DNA of 64,000 nt from Pseudomonas denitrificans (nom. rej.) (GTDB lineage Bacteria; Pseudomonadota; Gammaproteobacteria; Pseudomonadales; Pseudomonadaceae), in NCBI RefSeq assembly GCF_008807415.1, contig NZ_CP043626.1, positions 4,688,501 through 4,752,500 on the forward strand. Direction: 5' to 3'. A program made the position numbers and the translations under genes. A model generated the notes under the pieces. It saw only the letters and a list, made by a program, of their open reading frames with translations, did no database searches and had not been told where the DNA came from. This document shows, one piece after another, positions 29,935-38,803 of this stretch (the stretch's first letter is position 1; every line of letters begins with the position of its first letter).

Positions 29935-31191
29935 TCAGCCGGCCAGCCGTTCGGGGGTCAGGCCGCTGGTGTCGATGGCGGGTTTGCTCCCACTGATCTG
30001 CGCGGCGATCAGCTGTGCGCTGCCGCAGGCCAAGGTAAAACCGAGAGCGCCGTGACCGAGGTTGAGCCACAGGCCGCGCGGCCCGCACGCGCCCACCAGC
30101 GGCACGCCAGTGGGTGTGGCCGGGCGCATGCCGGCCCATTCGATGGCGGCGCCGTAGTCGCAAGCGTCCGGCAGGGTATCCGCCGCCTGCTGGCGGATCA
30201 GCGCCAGCCGTTTGGGCTCCAGGCTCGGGTCGAAGCCGACGATGTCGACCATGGCGGCAATGCGCAGGCGCTCGCCGATGCGCGCGTAGACCACCTTGCG
30301 GTCGTAGTCGGTCAGGCTCACGTCCGGCGCGTGATCATTGGCGCGGATCGGCGCGGTCAGGCTGTAGCCCTTCAGCGGATAGAGCGGCAGGCGCGGCCCG
30401 CGCGGCAGCAGTGCTGCGCTGCGGTAGCCGGCGGCGAGCACGACGTGATCGGCCTCGAAGCTTTCCACACCAGCCGCCCCGCCCGCCTCCACGCCTGCCA
30501 CGGCGCCGTTGCGCAGAATCAACCGGGATGCCGGATGGCCATGGAGGATGCGGCAGCGCCCGGACGCCTGAAGCCGCTCCGCCAGCCGCTGGCAGAACAG
30601 GAAGCAGTCGGCAACCTCCTCGTCCGGCGTATGGATGCCACCGACGAAGGGCGCGCGCTCCAACGCCGGGTCCAGCTCGCGGCACTGCTGCGCCGAGAGC
30701 ACGAATTGTTCGGCAGGGTCGGACAGGTTCTGCCTCGCACTGAGGAAGCTGCCTTCATCGCGGAAGGCCACCAGCTTGCCGTTGCGCCGCCAGTCGAAGC
30801 CGTCCAGCCCATCCTCGCGCCACTGCGCCAATGTAGCCTGGCTGAACAGCGCAAGACGCAGAAGGCGTTTGGCGTTGGCCTGGTTCACCGAGCGCCGGCA
30901 GGCGGCGGTGAACTCCAGCAGCCAGCGCCATTGCGCCGGGTCCAGGCGCGGGCGCAGGCGCAGCGGCGAGTCCCCGCGCAGCAGCCAGCCCAGCGCCTGC
31001 TGCGGCACGCCGGCATCGGCCAGCGGCGCGACATAGCGGTAGGACAGCTGGCCGCCGTTGGCGAAGCTGGTTTCCAGCCCGGCCTGATCCCGCGCCTCCA
31101 GCACGGTGACGTCGAAGCCTTCGAGGACCAGCGCCTGGGCCGTGGCCAGCCCGACCACGCCCGCGCCGATGATGCAAACCCGCTGTGCCAT
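29935..31191 (-). CDS. dguA: FAD-dependent D-amino acid dehydrogenase DguA
   Basis: A 418-residue DadA-type flavoenzyme. The N-terminal VCIIGAGVVGLATA is the FAD Rossmann motif, followed by ETSFANGGQLSY, a DadA family hallmark; WAGMRPATPTGVP and GHGALGFTLACGSA lie near the end. It oxidises a D-amino acid; by synteny with PA5084 of dguRABC the substrate is D-glutamate/D-glutamine. A start six codons upstream (31209) is also possible; 31191 places the Rossmann motif at the usual distance. First gene of the operon, divergent from dguR. Confidence 0.9.
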   Translation of the reverse strand: MAQRVCIIGAGVVGLATAQALVLEGFDVTVLEARDQAGLETSFANGGQLSYRYVAPLADAGVPQQALGWLLRGDSPLRLRPRLDPAQWRWLLEFTAACRRSVNQANAKRLLRLALFSQATLAQWREDGLDGFDWRRNGKLVAFRDEGSFLSARQNLSDPAEQFVLSAQQCRELDPALERAPFVGGIHTPDEEVADCFLFCQRLAERLQASGRCRILHGHPASRLILRNGAVAGVEAGGAAGVESFEADHVVLAAGYRSAALLPRGPRLPLYPLKGYSLTAPIRANDHAPDVSLTDYDRKVVYARIGERLRIAAMVDIVGFDPSLEPKRLALIRQQAADTLPDACDYGAAIEWAGMRPATPTGVPLVGACGPRGLWLNLGHGALGFTLACGSAQLIAAQISGSKPAIDTSGLTPERLAG

Positions 31192-31263
31192 TGCCGTCTC
31201 ACTGCCCATCCAAACCTGGCCTCGACCTTAGGCGCGGGTGACAGGCGGCGAACAATGAATAAA

Positions 31264-31297
31264 TATGGGTAACCCATAAACCAGGGTTATACCCTGG
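31264..31297. promoter_or_regulatory. Paired palindromes between dguR and dguA
   Basis: Two perfect palindromes lie side by side: TATGGGTAACCCATA (31264-31278) and CCAGGGT-TAT-ACCCTGG (31281-31297), with centres 18 bases apart. Both carry GGGT..ACCC half-sites. They lie in the divergent gap and are the best candidates for DguR binding. The second also sits close to the dguR start. Confidence 0.75.
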
Positions 31298-31321
31298 CGA
31301 ATCCGCCTACGGAGGCAAGCC

Positions 31322-32233
31322 ATGCGCCTGCGCCATATCGAAGTGTTCCAGGCCATCCGCGAGACCGGCTCGGTCAGCGGCGCCGCGCAATTGCTGCACG
31401 TCTCGCAGCCGGCGGTGACCAAGGTGCTGCAGCATGCCGAGCAGCAGTTGGGCTTCCCGCTCTTTCTCCGTGTTCGCGGAAAGTTGCAGGCGACACCCGA
31501 GGCGCTGGAGCTGGAGCGCGAAGTGGCCAAGGTCAGCGAAAGCCTGCAGGGCGTGCGGCGCCTCGCGCAGAGCCTGCGCGGCCAGCCGGAAAACCGCCTG
31601 CGCGTGGGCGCCACGCCGGCGATGGCGCTATCGCTGCTGCCGCCAGTGATTCGCGAATGGACCGACCGCTACCCGCAGAGCAGCTGCGAACTGGCGACCC
31701 AGCACTCCCGCGAGCTGGTGCAGAACCTGCTGATGCGCGAACTCGACCTCGCCCTCACCCTGCAGCAGACCGACCACCCCGGCCTGCGCTCGCAGCCCAT
31801 CGCCAGCGGCCCGCTGGTCGCCCTGGCGCCGCGCGGCCACTGGCCGGCGGAGCACCTCGGCCAGCCCCTGACACTGAACGAACTGGCCGGCGAACCGATG
31901 ATCGGGCTGTCCACTTCCGACCCGCTGTCCGCCCGCCTGGAAAGCCATCTGGCCAACGTCGAACCGCCACCGCGCGTGCGCATCGCGGTGCAGACCTATG
32001 CGTTGGCAAGAACACTGGTGGAAGCCGGCACCGGACTGGCGCTGGTCGACCCCTTTACCGCCCTGGGTGCAGACGAGCGCCTGACAGTGCAGCGAACCTT
32101 GTCACCCACCGTAAAGGTGACGCTCTATGCCCTGACCCGCGCCGACGAAACCCCGCCGCACACCCAGGCGCTGCTGCTGGAAATGCTGGTGCGGCATGCC
32201 GAGAAGCAACTGGCGCAGCACCGCTTCGAATAG
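31322..32233 (+). CDS. dguR: LysR-family regulator DguR
   Basis: A 303-residue LysR protein: HTH at residues 3-60 (GSVSGAAQLLHVSQPAVTKVLQHAEQQLG), then an effector-binding domain. It is divergent from dguABC, as in P. aeruginosa where DguR activates the operon in response to D-glutamate. GGAGGC lies at normal spacing before the start. Confidence 0.9.
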   Translation: MRLRHIEVFQAIRETGSVSGAAQLLHVSQPAVTKVLQHAEQQLGFPLFLRVRGKLQATPEALELEREVAKVSESLQGVRRLAQSLRGQPENRLRVGATPAMALSLLPPVIREWTDRYPQSSCELATQHSRELVQNLLMRELDLALTLQQTDHPGLRSQPIASGPLVALAPRGHWPAEHLGQPLTLNELAGEPMIGLSTSDPLSARLESHLANVEPPPRVRIAVQTYALARTLVEAGTGLALVDPFTALGADERLTVQRTLSPTVKVTLYALTRADETPPHTQALLLEMLVRHAEKQLAQHRFE

Positions 32234-32363
32234 TTTTCCCGGCAGTGCGGGCAAGCAGACCAGGCGGATCAACATCCTTGGTTTAAAGTGGCGCCCCATC
32301 TGCGCCCGTCTTCACTCATGGGCGTTTCAGGACACCGTTGAACCGGAATCGACAAGGAAAGCC

Positions 32364-33248
32364 ATGTCTCGCGAGCAAGCCGACGCACTGCACCAACAAG
32401 CCATGAACCTGGACGACCAGGGCGATAGCGATGCGGCCCTGGCGCTGTATCTCCAGGCCATCGAGCTCGCACCGGAGAAGTCGGAAACCCACTACAACAT
32501 CGGCCTGATCTACAAATACCGCGGCGACTGGCCGGCTTCGCAGCGCTACAACCAGCAGGCCGTCGACCTGACGCCGGACGATGAAGCGGCCAACTGGAAC
32601 CTCGCCATCGCCGCCACGGCGCTGCGCGACTGGAGCTGCGCGCGGGCCGTGTGGAACCGGCTCGGGATCGCCATCGAGCTGGGTGACCAGCCCATCGAGG
32701 CCGACTTCGGCATGACCCCGGTGCGCCTGAATGCCGACGAGAGTGCCGAGGTCGTATGGGCACAGCGCATCGACCCGGTGCGCGCCAGCCTGCTGAATAT
32801 CCCCTACCCGGATTCAGGCTTCCGCCATGGCGACATCGTCCTGCACGACGGCGCCGCGGTCGGCTACCGCGAAAACCAGGGCCGCGAATATCCGGTGTTC
32901 AACGTCCTCGAGCTGTTCACCGCCTCCCCGCACAGCACCTACGAAATCGACCTCCGCCTCGGCTCGCCGGAAGACCTCGACGAGCTGCAGCAACACCTGG
33001 ATGAGCTGGAGATCGCCAACGAATCCTGGTCGAAGAACGTGCGCGTGCTGTGCCGCCAATGCTCGGAAGGCCACCCGCACGAGCAGCACGATCACGAGCT
33101 GGAGGAAGAGGAAAGCTGGCAGCAGGAGCAGTTGCTTGCCGTCGCTACCAACGACGAAGCCCAGTTGCGCGCGGTCCTGGCCGACTGGGCGAACGATCAG
33201 CGGTGCGTCGAGCACATCGAATGCACGCTGGAAGGTGTGCGTTCCTGA
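32364..33248 (+). CDS. TPR-repeat protein with C-terminal Cys/His cluster
   Basis: 294 residues. The first ~110 are two to three tetratricopeptide repeats (ALALYLQAIELAPEKSETHYNIGLIYKYRGDW). The middle has beta-type sequence, and residues about 230-250 hold CRQCSEGHPHEQHDHE, a CxxC with several His that could bind a metal. The end is acidic and helical. No signal peptide, so cytosolic. The start at 32364 has AAGGAAAG upstream. Function unknown; TPRs suggest partner binding. Confidence 0.8.
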   Translation: MSREQADALHQQAMNLDDQGDSDAALALYLQAIELAPEKSETHYNIGLIYKYRGDWPASQRYNQQAVDLTPDDEAANWNLAIAATALRDWSCARAVWNRLGIAIELGDQPIEADFGMTPVRLNADESAEVVWAQRIDPVRASLLNIPYPDSGFRHGDIVLHDGAAVGYRENQGREYPVFNVLELFTASPHSTYEIDLRLGSPEDLDELQQHLDELEIANESWSKNVRVLCRQCSEGHPHEQHDHELEEEESWQQEQLLAVATNDEAQLRAVLADWANDQRCVEHIECTLEGVRS

Positions 33249-33293
33249 AGCGATGTTGCGAATGAAAAGACAGCCCCCTGCCGCACCGGGGAA

Positions 33294-33323
33294 GCGCCGC
33301 CGAGATGCGTGGTCCGGCGGCGC
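33294..33323. terminator. GC-rich hairpin between convergent genes
   Basis: GCGCCGCCG and CGGCGGCGC pair over nine bases around a 12-base loop between the stops of the TPR gene and hutG. No T tract follows, so a terminator role is only possible. Confidence 0.4.
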
Positions 33324-33363
33324 CGCGCCGACAGTCCCGGCGCGGCAGGAAGCTGCGTAAAAC

Positions 33364-34167
33364 TCAGCGGCCGTAGCGCTCGCGGCCCCAGGCGATGAAG
33401 GTTTCCAGCAGGCGCCGGAGCACCTGGGCGGTCGGCGCGGCGAGGTCTTCGCGGTAGCCAAACGGCGCCTGCTCATCCATGTAGTTGCACTGCGCGAGTT
33501 CCAGTTGCACCGCGTGCACGTTGTCCTGCGGCTGGCCGTAGTGGCGGGTGATGTGTCCGCCCTTGAAGCGGCCGTTGAGGATGTGCCGGTAGGCCGGCGC
33601 ATCGGCGCACACCGCGACCAGTCGCTCGGCCAGCTCCGCGTCGCAGCTCGCGCCGCTGTTGGTGCCGATGTTGAAGTCCGGCAGCTTGCCGTCGAACAGG
33701 TGCGGGATCACCGAGGCAATCGAGTGGGCGTCCCACAGTAGTGCGTAGCCGAATTCGGCCTTCAGGCGCGCCAGCTCCCCGGCCAGGGTGCGGTGGTAGG
33801 GCGTCCAGACTTCGGCGAGGTAGCGCGCGCGCTCTTCGGGCGACGGCGTCTGGCCGTCCTTGAACAGCGGGCGGCCGTCGAACAGGGTGTCCGGGTAGAG
33901 GCCGGTGGTGGCGGTGCTGTACAGCGGCTTGTCGTCGGCCGGGCGGTTGAGATCGATGACGTAGCGCGAGTAGCCGGCAGCCAGGGTGCTGGCGCCCAGT
34001 TCGTCGGCGAAGGCATAGAGCTGCGGGATGTGCCAGTCGGTGTCGGCCAGCTCGCGGGCTTCATCTACCAGGCCGTTTTCCACGGCTGGGGTCAGGCGGA
34101 TGCCGGGGTGCGGCATGCTGATCAGCAGCGGTACGCGACCGCGTTTGAAATCGAGAACGTTGTCCAT
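33364..34167 (-). CDS. hutG: N-formylglutamate deformylase
   Basis: A 267-residue amidohydrolase releasing formate and glutamate from N-formylglutamate, the last step of the five-step histidine route. The FGA family signature is present: MPHPGIRL near the start, a Tyr/Asp-rich middle with DLNRP, LLWDAHSI, and GGHITRHYG. It is the most downstream gene of the leftward hut operon and is separated from hutI by a REP-like palindrome. Confidence 0.93.
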   Translation of the reverse strand: MDNVLDFKRGRVPLLISMPHPGIRLTPAVENGLVDEARELADTDWHIPQLYAFADELGASTLAAGYSRYVIDLNRPADDKPLYSTATTGLYPDTLFDGRPLFKDGQTPSPEERARYLAEVWTPYHRTLAGELARLKAEFGYALLWDAHSIASVIPHLFDGKLPDFNIGTNSGASCDAELAERLVAVCADAPAYRHILNGRFKGGHITRHYGQPQDNVHAVQLELAQCNYMDEQAPFGYREDLAAPTAQVLRRLLETFIAWGRERYGR

Positions 34168-34206
34168 GGGGCTATCTCCAGTACGGGCGAGATGTACGCA
34201 TTGCGT

Positions 34207-34288
34207 GTAGGAGCGAGGGGGACGCCATCGTTATTGCTCGCGAACCGAGCTCCGCAGCAGGGCTGTTCGCGAGCAATCTCGCTCCTAC
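34207..34288. repeat. REP-like palindrome between hutI and hutG
   Basis: GTAGGAGCGAG and CTCGCTCCTAC form a perfect 11-bp outer stem. An inner TTGCTCGCGAAC/GTTCGCGAGCAA stem of 12 bp follows. The core matches the small hairpin at 2395-2422. It lies within the hut operon and could reduce hutG expression or stabilise upstream RNA. Confidence 0.8.
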
Positions 34289-34299
34289 GAAGAGCAGAC

Positions 34300-35496
34300 T
34301 CACAGCTCTTCGCCGTGACGAATGACGCGCTTGGGCAGGTCGCCTCCGAGCCAGTAGGCGAGTTCGGCGGGGCGCTGGATGTCCCAGGCGATGAAGTCGG
34401 CGACCTTGCCCGCTTCCAGGCTGCCGTGGCTGCCGGCCATGCCCAGTGCGCGCGCGGCGTTGAGGGTGACGCCGGCCAGCGCTTCTTCCGGGGTCAGGCG
34501 GAAGGCGGTGCAGGCCATGTTCAGCATCAGGCGCAGGGACAGCGCGGGCGAGGTGCCGGGGTTGAGATCGCTGGCAATGGCGATGTGCACGCCGTGCTTG
34601 CGCAGGGCATCCATCGGCGGCAGCTGAGTTTCGCGCAGGACGAAGAAGGCCCCCGGTAGCAGCACGGCGACGGTGCCGGCCTCGGCCATGGCGATGGCGT
34701 CGCTCTCGTCCATGAATTCCAGGTGGTCGGCGGACAGCGCGCCATAGCGCGCAGCGAGGCTGGAGCCATGTAGCGAGGACAGTTGCTCGGCATGCAGCTT
34801 CACCGGCAAGCCCAGGCGCTGTGCTGCCTGGAATACCCGCTCGACCTGCGCCGGGGAGAATGCCAGGTGCTCGCAGAAGGCGTCTACCGCGTCCACCAGC
34901 CCCTCTTCGGCCAGCGCCGGGAGGATGTGATTGCAGACCTGCTCGATGTACTCGTCAGCGCGGCCGGCGTATTCCGGCGGCAAGGCGTGGGCGGACAGGC
35001 AGGTGGTGCGCACCGTCACCGGCAGCTCCTGCTCCAGGCGACGGGCAACCCGCAGCATGCGCTGCTCGCTGTCCAGGTCCAGGCCGTAGCCGGATTTCAC
35101 TTCCAGCACGGTCACGCCATCGGCCAGCAGCGGGCGGGCGCGCTTGATGGCGCTGGCCAGCAGTTCGTCCTCGCTGGCTTCGCGGGTGGCGCGCACGGTA
35201 CTGGCGATACCGCCGCCGGCTGCGGCGATCTCGGCATAGCTGACACCGTTCAGGCGCTGCTCGAACTCGCCGCTGCGGTCACCGCCGAACACCAGGTGGG
35301 TATGGCAGTCGATGAAGCCGGGCGTGACCCAGGCGCCGCCCAGGTCGGTGCTCTGGATGGGGCGTTCGGGCAGTTCGGCGCGCGGGCCGATCCAGATGAT
35401 GCGCTCGCCCTCGGTGATGATCGCGGCGTCCTCGATGATCGAGTAACGGCCGTCCTTCATGGTCGCTGCGTGGCAGTGCTGCCAGAGGTGTTTCAT
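34300..35496 (-). CDS. hutI: Imidazolonepropionase
   Basis: A 398-residue amidohydrolase opening the imidazolone ring to N-formimino-glutamate (step three of histidine breakdown). Metal ligands appear in [18 protein letters not shown], with further His in the KLHAEQLS and SADHLEF segments, and a late Asp in IASDLNPGT. Length is typical. Its start overlaps the stop of the HutH-like gene by four bases. Confidence 0.95.
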   Translation of the reverse strand: MKHLWQHCHAATMKDGRYSIIEDAAIITEGERIIWIGPRAELPERPIQSTDLGGAWVTPGFIDCHTHLVFGGDRSGEFEQRLNGVSYAEIAAAGGGIASTVRATREASEDELLASAIKRARPLLADGVTVLEVKSGYGLDLDSEQRMLRVARRLEQELPVTVRTTCLSAHALPPEYAGRADEYIEQVCNHILPALAEEGLVDAVDAFCEHLAFSPAQVERVFQAAQRLGLPVKLHAEQLSSLHGSSLAARYGALSADHLEFMDESDAIAMAEAGTVAVLLPGAFFVLRETQLPPMDALRKHGVHIAIASDLNPGTSPALSLRLMLNMACTAFRLTPEEALAGVTLNAARALGMAGSHGSLEAGKVADFIAWDIQRPAELAYWLGGDLPKRVIRHGEEL

Positions 35497-37025
35497 TGCA
35501 GTCTCCCGATGCTCGCGCCGACGCTGTGCAGCGCCGCCGGGTTGGCCAGCAGCTCGGCGGCGCGGGCGATGTCCGGCGCCAGCCAGCGATCGCTGTCATA
35601 GGCCGGCACCTGCTCGCGCAACAGGCTCCAGGCGCAGTCGGTGCCGCTGCCGAAACGCTGCGGCTTGAGGAATTCGAAGGCCTGGGCGGCCAGCAGGTAT
35701 TCGATGGCGAGGATGCGCCGGCTGTTGTCCAGGGCGCGGCCGAGCTTGAGCGCGGCGCTGGTGCCCAGGCTCAGGTGGTCTTCCTGCAGGCCGGAGGTGA
35801 CGAAGTTGTCCACCACCGCCGGCTGCGCCAGCTGGCGGTTCTCGCCGGCCAGCGAGGCGGCGACGTACTGCACGATCATCATCCCCGAGTTGACCCCCGG
35901 CTTGCTGACCAGGAAGGCCGGCAGGCCGCTGACCAGCGGGTTGATCAGGCGGTCCAGGCGACGCTCGGAGACCCCGCCCAGCTCGGCCACGGCAATTGCC
36001 AGCAGGTCGGCGGCCATGGCCACGGATTCGCCGTGGGGGTTGGCCTGGGACACCACCCGGTAGTCGTCCGGCGTGCCCAGCACCAGCGGGTTGTCGGTGG
36101 CGGAATTGAGTTCGGTCTCGATCTGTTTCGCCGCATGCTCCAACTGGTCGCGGCAGGCGCCGTGGATCTGCGGCATGGAGCGGATACTCAGGGCGTCCTG
36201 GGTGCGGATACCCTTGCTGCTCGCGATCACTTCGCTGCCCTCGAGCAGCGCGCGCAGGTTGGCGCCGACCTTCTGCATGCCCGGGTGCGGCTTGAGCGCG
36301 ATGATCTCGGCGTCGAAGGCATCGATCTGCCCGCGCAGGGCTTCGAAGCTCATGGCGCCGATCACGTCGGCCCACTGCGCGAGGCGATTTGCCTCGTCGA
36401 GGGCGAGGCAGCTCAGCCCGGTCATGCAGGGTGTGCCGTTGACCAGGCAGAGCCCGTCCTTCGCGCCCAGCTGCACCGGCTCCAGGCCTTCGGCGGCCAG
36501 CGCCTGGAAGGCCGGCACCACTTCGCCGCGATAGCTCACTTCACCGATCCCGAGCAGCGCCACGCCGACATGGGCCATGTGGGTCAGGTAGCCCACCGAG
36601 CCCTGTGCCGGTACGCGCGGGGTGATGCCGTGGTTGAGCAGCGCCAGCAGTGCTTCCACCACGCGACGGTGCAGGCCGGATTTGCCATGGCTGTAGTTGG
36701 CGATGGCGGCGGCGATGATCGCGCGGGTCTGTTCGTCCTTGAGCGGCTCGCCCACGCCGCATGCATGGCTGAGCAAGGTGTTGCGCGACAGCTGCGCCAG
36801 TTGCTCGCCCTGCAGCACCACGCTGCACAGCGCGCCAAGGCCCGTGCTGATGCCGTAGGCCCGCTCGCCCCGGCTGACGATGCGCTCGACGATGCCGTGG
36901 GCGTTGTCGATGCGTGCCCAGGCGGCCGTCGACAGTTGCAGGTGCGCGCCCTGGCGGGCCACCTCGACCAGGTCCTGCCAGCGCAGCGGGCCGTTGCCGA
37001 AGGTGATGGTGGAAGAGGACGACAT
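35493..37025 (-). CDS. HutH-like aromatic amino acid lyase paralogue lacking the MIO triad
   Basis: 510 residues, homologous along its whole length to histidine ammonia-lyase. In active enzymes GSVG is followed by [10 protein letters not shown], whose Ala-Ser-Gly makes the MIO cofactor. Here residues 142-151 read [10 protein letters not shown]: the three MIO residues are missing and the rest aligns without gap. The active-site Tyr of HutH (in DPYSLRCQP) is Ala ([10 protein letters not shown]), and the Phe in GNFHAEP is Pro. Tyr57, the Asn of LVNGT and the Glu of QEDH remain. The same cluster has an intact HutH (44775-46304). The gene overlaps hutI and resembles PA5093. It may be a changed enzyme, a regulatory pseudoenzyme, or act on another ligand. 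Confidence 0.85.
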   Translation of the reverse strand: MSSSSTITFGNGPLRWQDLVEVARQGAHLQLSTAAWARIDNAHGIVERIVSRGERAYGISTGLGALCSVVLQGEQLAQLSRNTLLSHACGVGEPLKDEQTRAIIAAAIANYSHGKSGLHRRVVEALLALLNHGITPRVPAQGSVGYLTHMAHVGVALLGIGEVSYRGEVVPAFQALAAEGLEPVQLGAKDGLCLVNGTPCMTGLSCLALDEANRLAQWADVIGAMSFEALRGQIDAFDAEIIALKPHPGMQKVGANLRALLEGSEVIASSKGIRTQDALSIRSMPQIHGACRDQLEHAAKQIETELNSATDNPLVLGTPDDYRVVSQANPHGESVAMAADLLAIAVAELGGVSERRLDRLINPLVSGLPAFLVSKPGVNSGMMIVQYVAASLAGENRQLAQPAVVDNFVTSGLQEDHLSLGTSAALKLGRALDNSRRILAIEYLLAAQAFEFLKPQRFGSGTDCAWSLLREQVPAYDSDRWLAPDIARAAELLANPAALHSVGASIGRLQ

Positions 37026-37074
37026 GCGGAACTCCTGTAGGCGGGGAAGCCCCCTTCCCCGCCGGCAAATGGTG

Positions 37075-37890
37075 TTACAGCGCGGCGACGCGGCGCTGGA
37101 CGAAGCGGTCGACGTACTCGTCGGCGGGCTTGTGCAGGATGTCAGCGGGCGCGCCCACCTGGATCAGCTGGCCGTCCTTGAGGATGGCGATCCGGTTGCC
37201 GATGCGCACGGCTTCATCGAGGTCGTGGGTGATGAAGACGATGGTCTTGTGCAGGGTCTTCTGCAGCTCCAGCAGCTGGTCCTGCATGTCCGCGCGGATC
37301 AGCGGGTCGAGGGCGCTGAAGGCTTCGTCCATGAGGATGATGTCGGTGTCCGCGGCCAGTGCGCGGGCCAGGCCGACGCGCTGGCGCATGCCGCCGGAAA
37401 GCTGGTGCGGGTAGGACTTCTCGTAGCCCTTCAGGCCCACGGTGGCGATCCAGTGCAGCGCGCGCTCCTGGCACAGCGCCTTGCTCTCGCCACGGATCTT
37501 CAGGCCGTAGGCGACGTTGTCGAGCACGCTCTTGTGCGGCAGCAGACCGAAGCTCTGGAACACCATGCTGATCTTGCGCCGGCGGAAGTTCTCCAGCGCG
37601 GCCGAGTCATAGGCGAGCACATCCTCGCCATCCACCAGGATCTGCCCGCTGGTGGGGTCGATCAGGCGGTTGAAGTGGCGCACCAGGGTCGACTTGCCGG
37701 AGCCGGACAGGCCCATGATGACGAAGATTTCCCCGGCCTCGATGGATAGCGAGAGGTCGTTGACGCCGACCACGCAATCGGTGGCGGCGAGCACCTCGGC
37801 CTTGCTCTTGCCCTGGCGGATCATCGCCAGCGCCGCATCGGCCTTGGCGCCGAAGATCTTGTAGACGTTCTTGACCTGGATCTTGCTCAT
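37075..37890 (-). CDS. hutV: Histidine/betaine-type ABC transporter ATP-binding protein HutV
   Basis: A 271-residue ATPase of the ProV/ChoV class: an N-terminal extension with a GKSKAEVLAAT segment, GLSGSGKSTL, LSGGMRQRVGLARAL, ILMDEAFSALDPLIR and a THDLDEA switch. No CBS domains follow, unlike osmotic ProV. Its place in the hut operon with a permease and binding protein indicates histidine or urocanate uptake. It overlaps the permease gene by four bases. Confidence 0.9.
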   Translation of the reverse strand: MSKIQVKNVYKIFGAKADAALAMIRQGKSKAEVLAATDCVVGVNDLSLSIEAGEIFVIMGLSGSGKSTLVRHFNRLIDPTSGQILVDGEDVLAYDSAALENFRRRKISMVFQSFGLLPHKSVLDNVAYGLKIRGESKALCQERALHWIATVGLKGYEKSYPHQLSGGMRQRVGLARALAADTDIILMDEAFSALDPLIRADMQDQLLELQKTLHKTIVFITHDLDEAVRIGNRIAILKDGQLIQVGAPADILHKPADEYVDRFVQRRVAAL

Positions 37891-38741
37891 TTGCTGGCCT
37901 CATGGTGGCGCGAGCGGCCGTATGCCTGGGTGATGCGGTCGATGACCACGGCGAGGATGACGATGGCCAGACCCGCTTCGAGCCCCTTGCCGACGTTGAG
38001 CGTCTGGATGCCCACCAGCACGTCCTCGCCCAGCCCACGGGCGCCGATCATCGAGGCGATGACCACCATCGACAGGGCCATCATGGTGGTCTGGTTGATG
38101 CCGGCCATGATGCTCGGCAGCGCCAGCGGCAGCTGCACGCCGAACAGTTGCTGGCGGCGGTTGGCGCCGAAGGCGGTGATGGCTTCCATCACCTCGCGGT
38201 CGACCTGGCGAATCCCCAGGTCGGTGAGGCGGATCAGCGGCGGAGCGGCGTAGATCACGGTGGCGAAGATCGCCGGCACCTTGCCCAGGCCGAACAGCAT
38301 CAGCACCGGGATCAGGTACACGAAGCTGGGCATGGTCTGCATGATGTCCAGCATCGGCAGCAGCACCGCGCGGAAGCGGTCGCTGCGGGCGGCGACGATG
38401 CCCAGCGGGATGCCGATCAGCACCGAGATGATGGTCGCCACCATCATCAGCGCGAGGGTCTGCATCAGCTTGTCCCACAGGCCCACGGCGCCTACCAGGA
38501 ACAGCAGGCCGACGATGACCACGGTCGGCAGGATGCGCCGGGTGGCGTGCCAGGCGATGCCGGCGACGATGGCCAGCATCAGCCACCAGGGAGTGGCCCG
38601 CAGCACGCTCTCCAGGTTGACGATGGCCCACAGCAGGGTGTCGGAGATGTGGCGGAACACGTCGCCGTAGTTGGTAACCAGGGCATCGACCCAACCGTTG
38701 ACCCAGTCGGCGATGGAGAAAGTGAAGCGTTCGGGAAACAT
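37887..38741 (-). CDS. hutW: ABC transporter permease HutW
   Basis: A 284-residue ProW-like permease with an N-terminal soluble stretch and about six helices. The docking loop (residues about 190-215) includes AITAFGANRRQQLFGVQLP, typical of betaine/proline-class permeases. Four-base overlap with hutV. It lies 62 bases after the binding-protein gene, with a hairpin in that gap. Confidence 0.9.
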   Translation of the reverse strand: MFPERFTFSIADWVNGWVDALVTNYGDVFRHISDTLLWAIVNLESVLRATPWWLMLAIVAGIAWHATRRILPTVVIVGLLFLVGAVGLWDKLMQTLALMMVATIISVLIGIPLGIVAARSDRFRAVLLPMLDIMQTMPSFVYLIPVLMLFGLGKVPAIFATVIYAAPPLIRLTDLGIRQVDREVMEAITAFGANRRQQLFGVQLPLALPSIMAGINQTTMMALSMVVIASMIGARGLGEDVLVGIQTLNVGKGLEAGLAIVILAVVIDRITQAYGRSRHHEASK

Positions 38742-38769
38742 GGCACGTACTCGTCAGGAGTGGGCATCA

Positions 38770-38792
38770 CCGGGGAAGCAGAGCCTCCCCGG
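38770..38792 (-). terminator. Intercistronic hairpin between hutX and hutW
   Basis: CCGGGGA and TCCCCGG pair around a nine-base loop, with no T tract. It sits between binding-protein and permease genes, as in the two other ABC operons of the window. Confidence 0.5.
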
Positions 38793-38803
38793 ATTCGGCG
38801 GCG

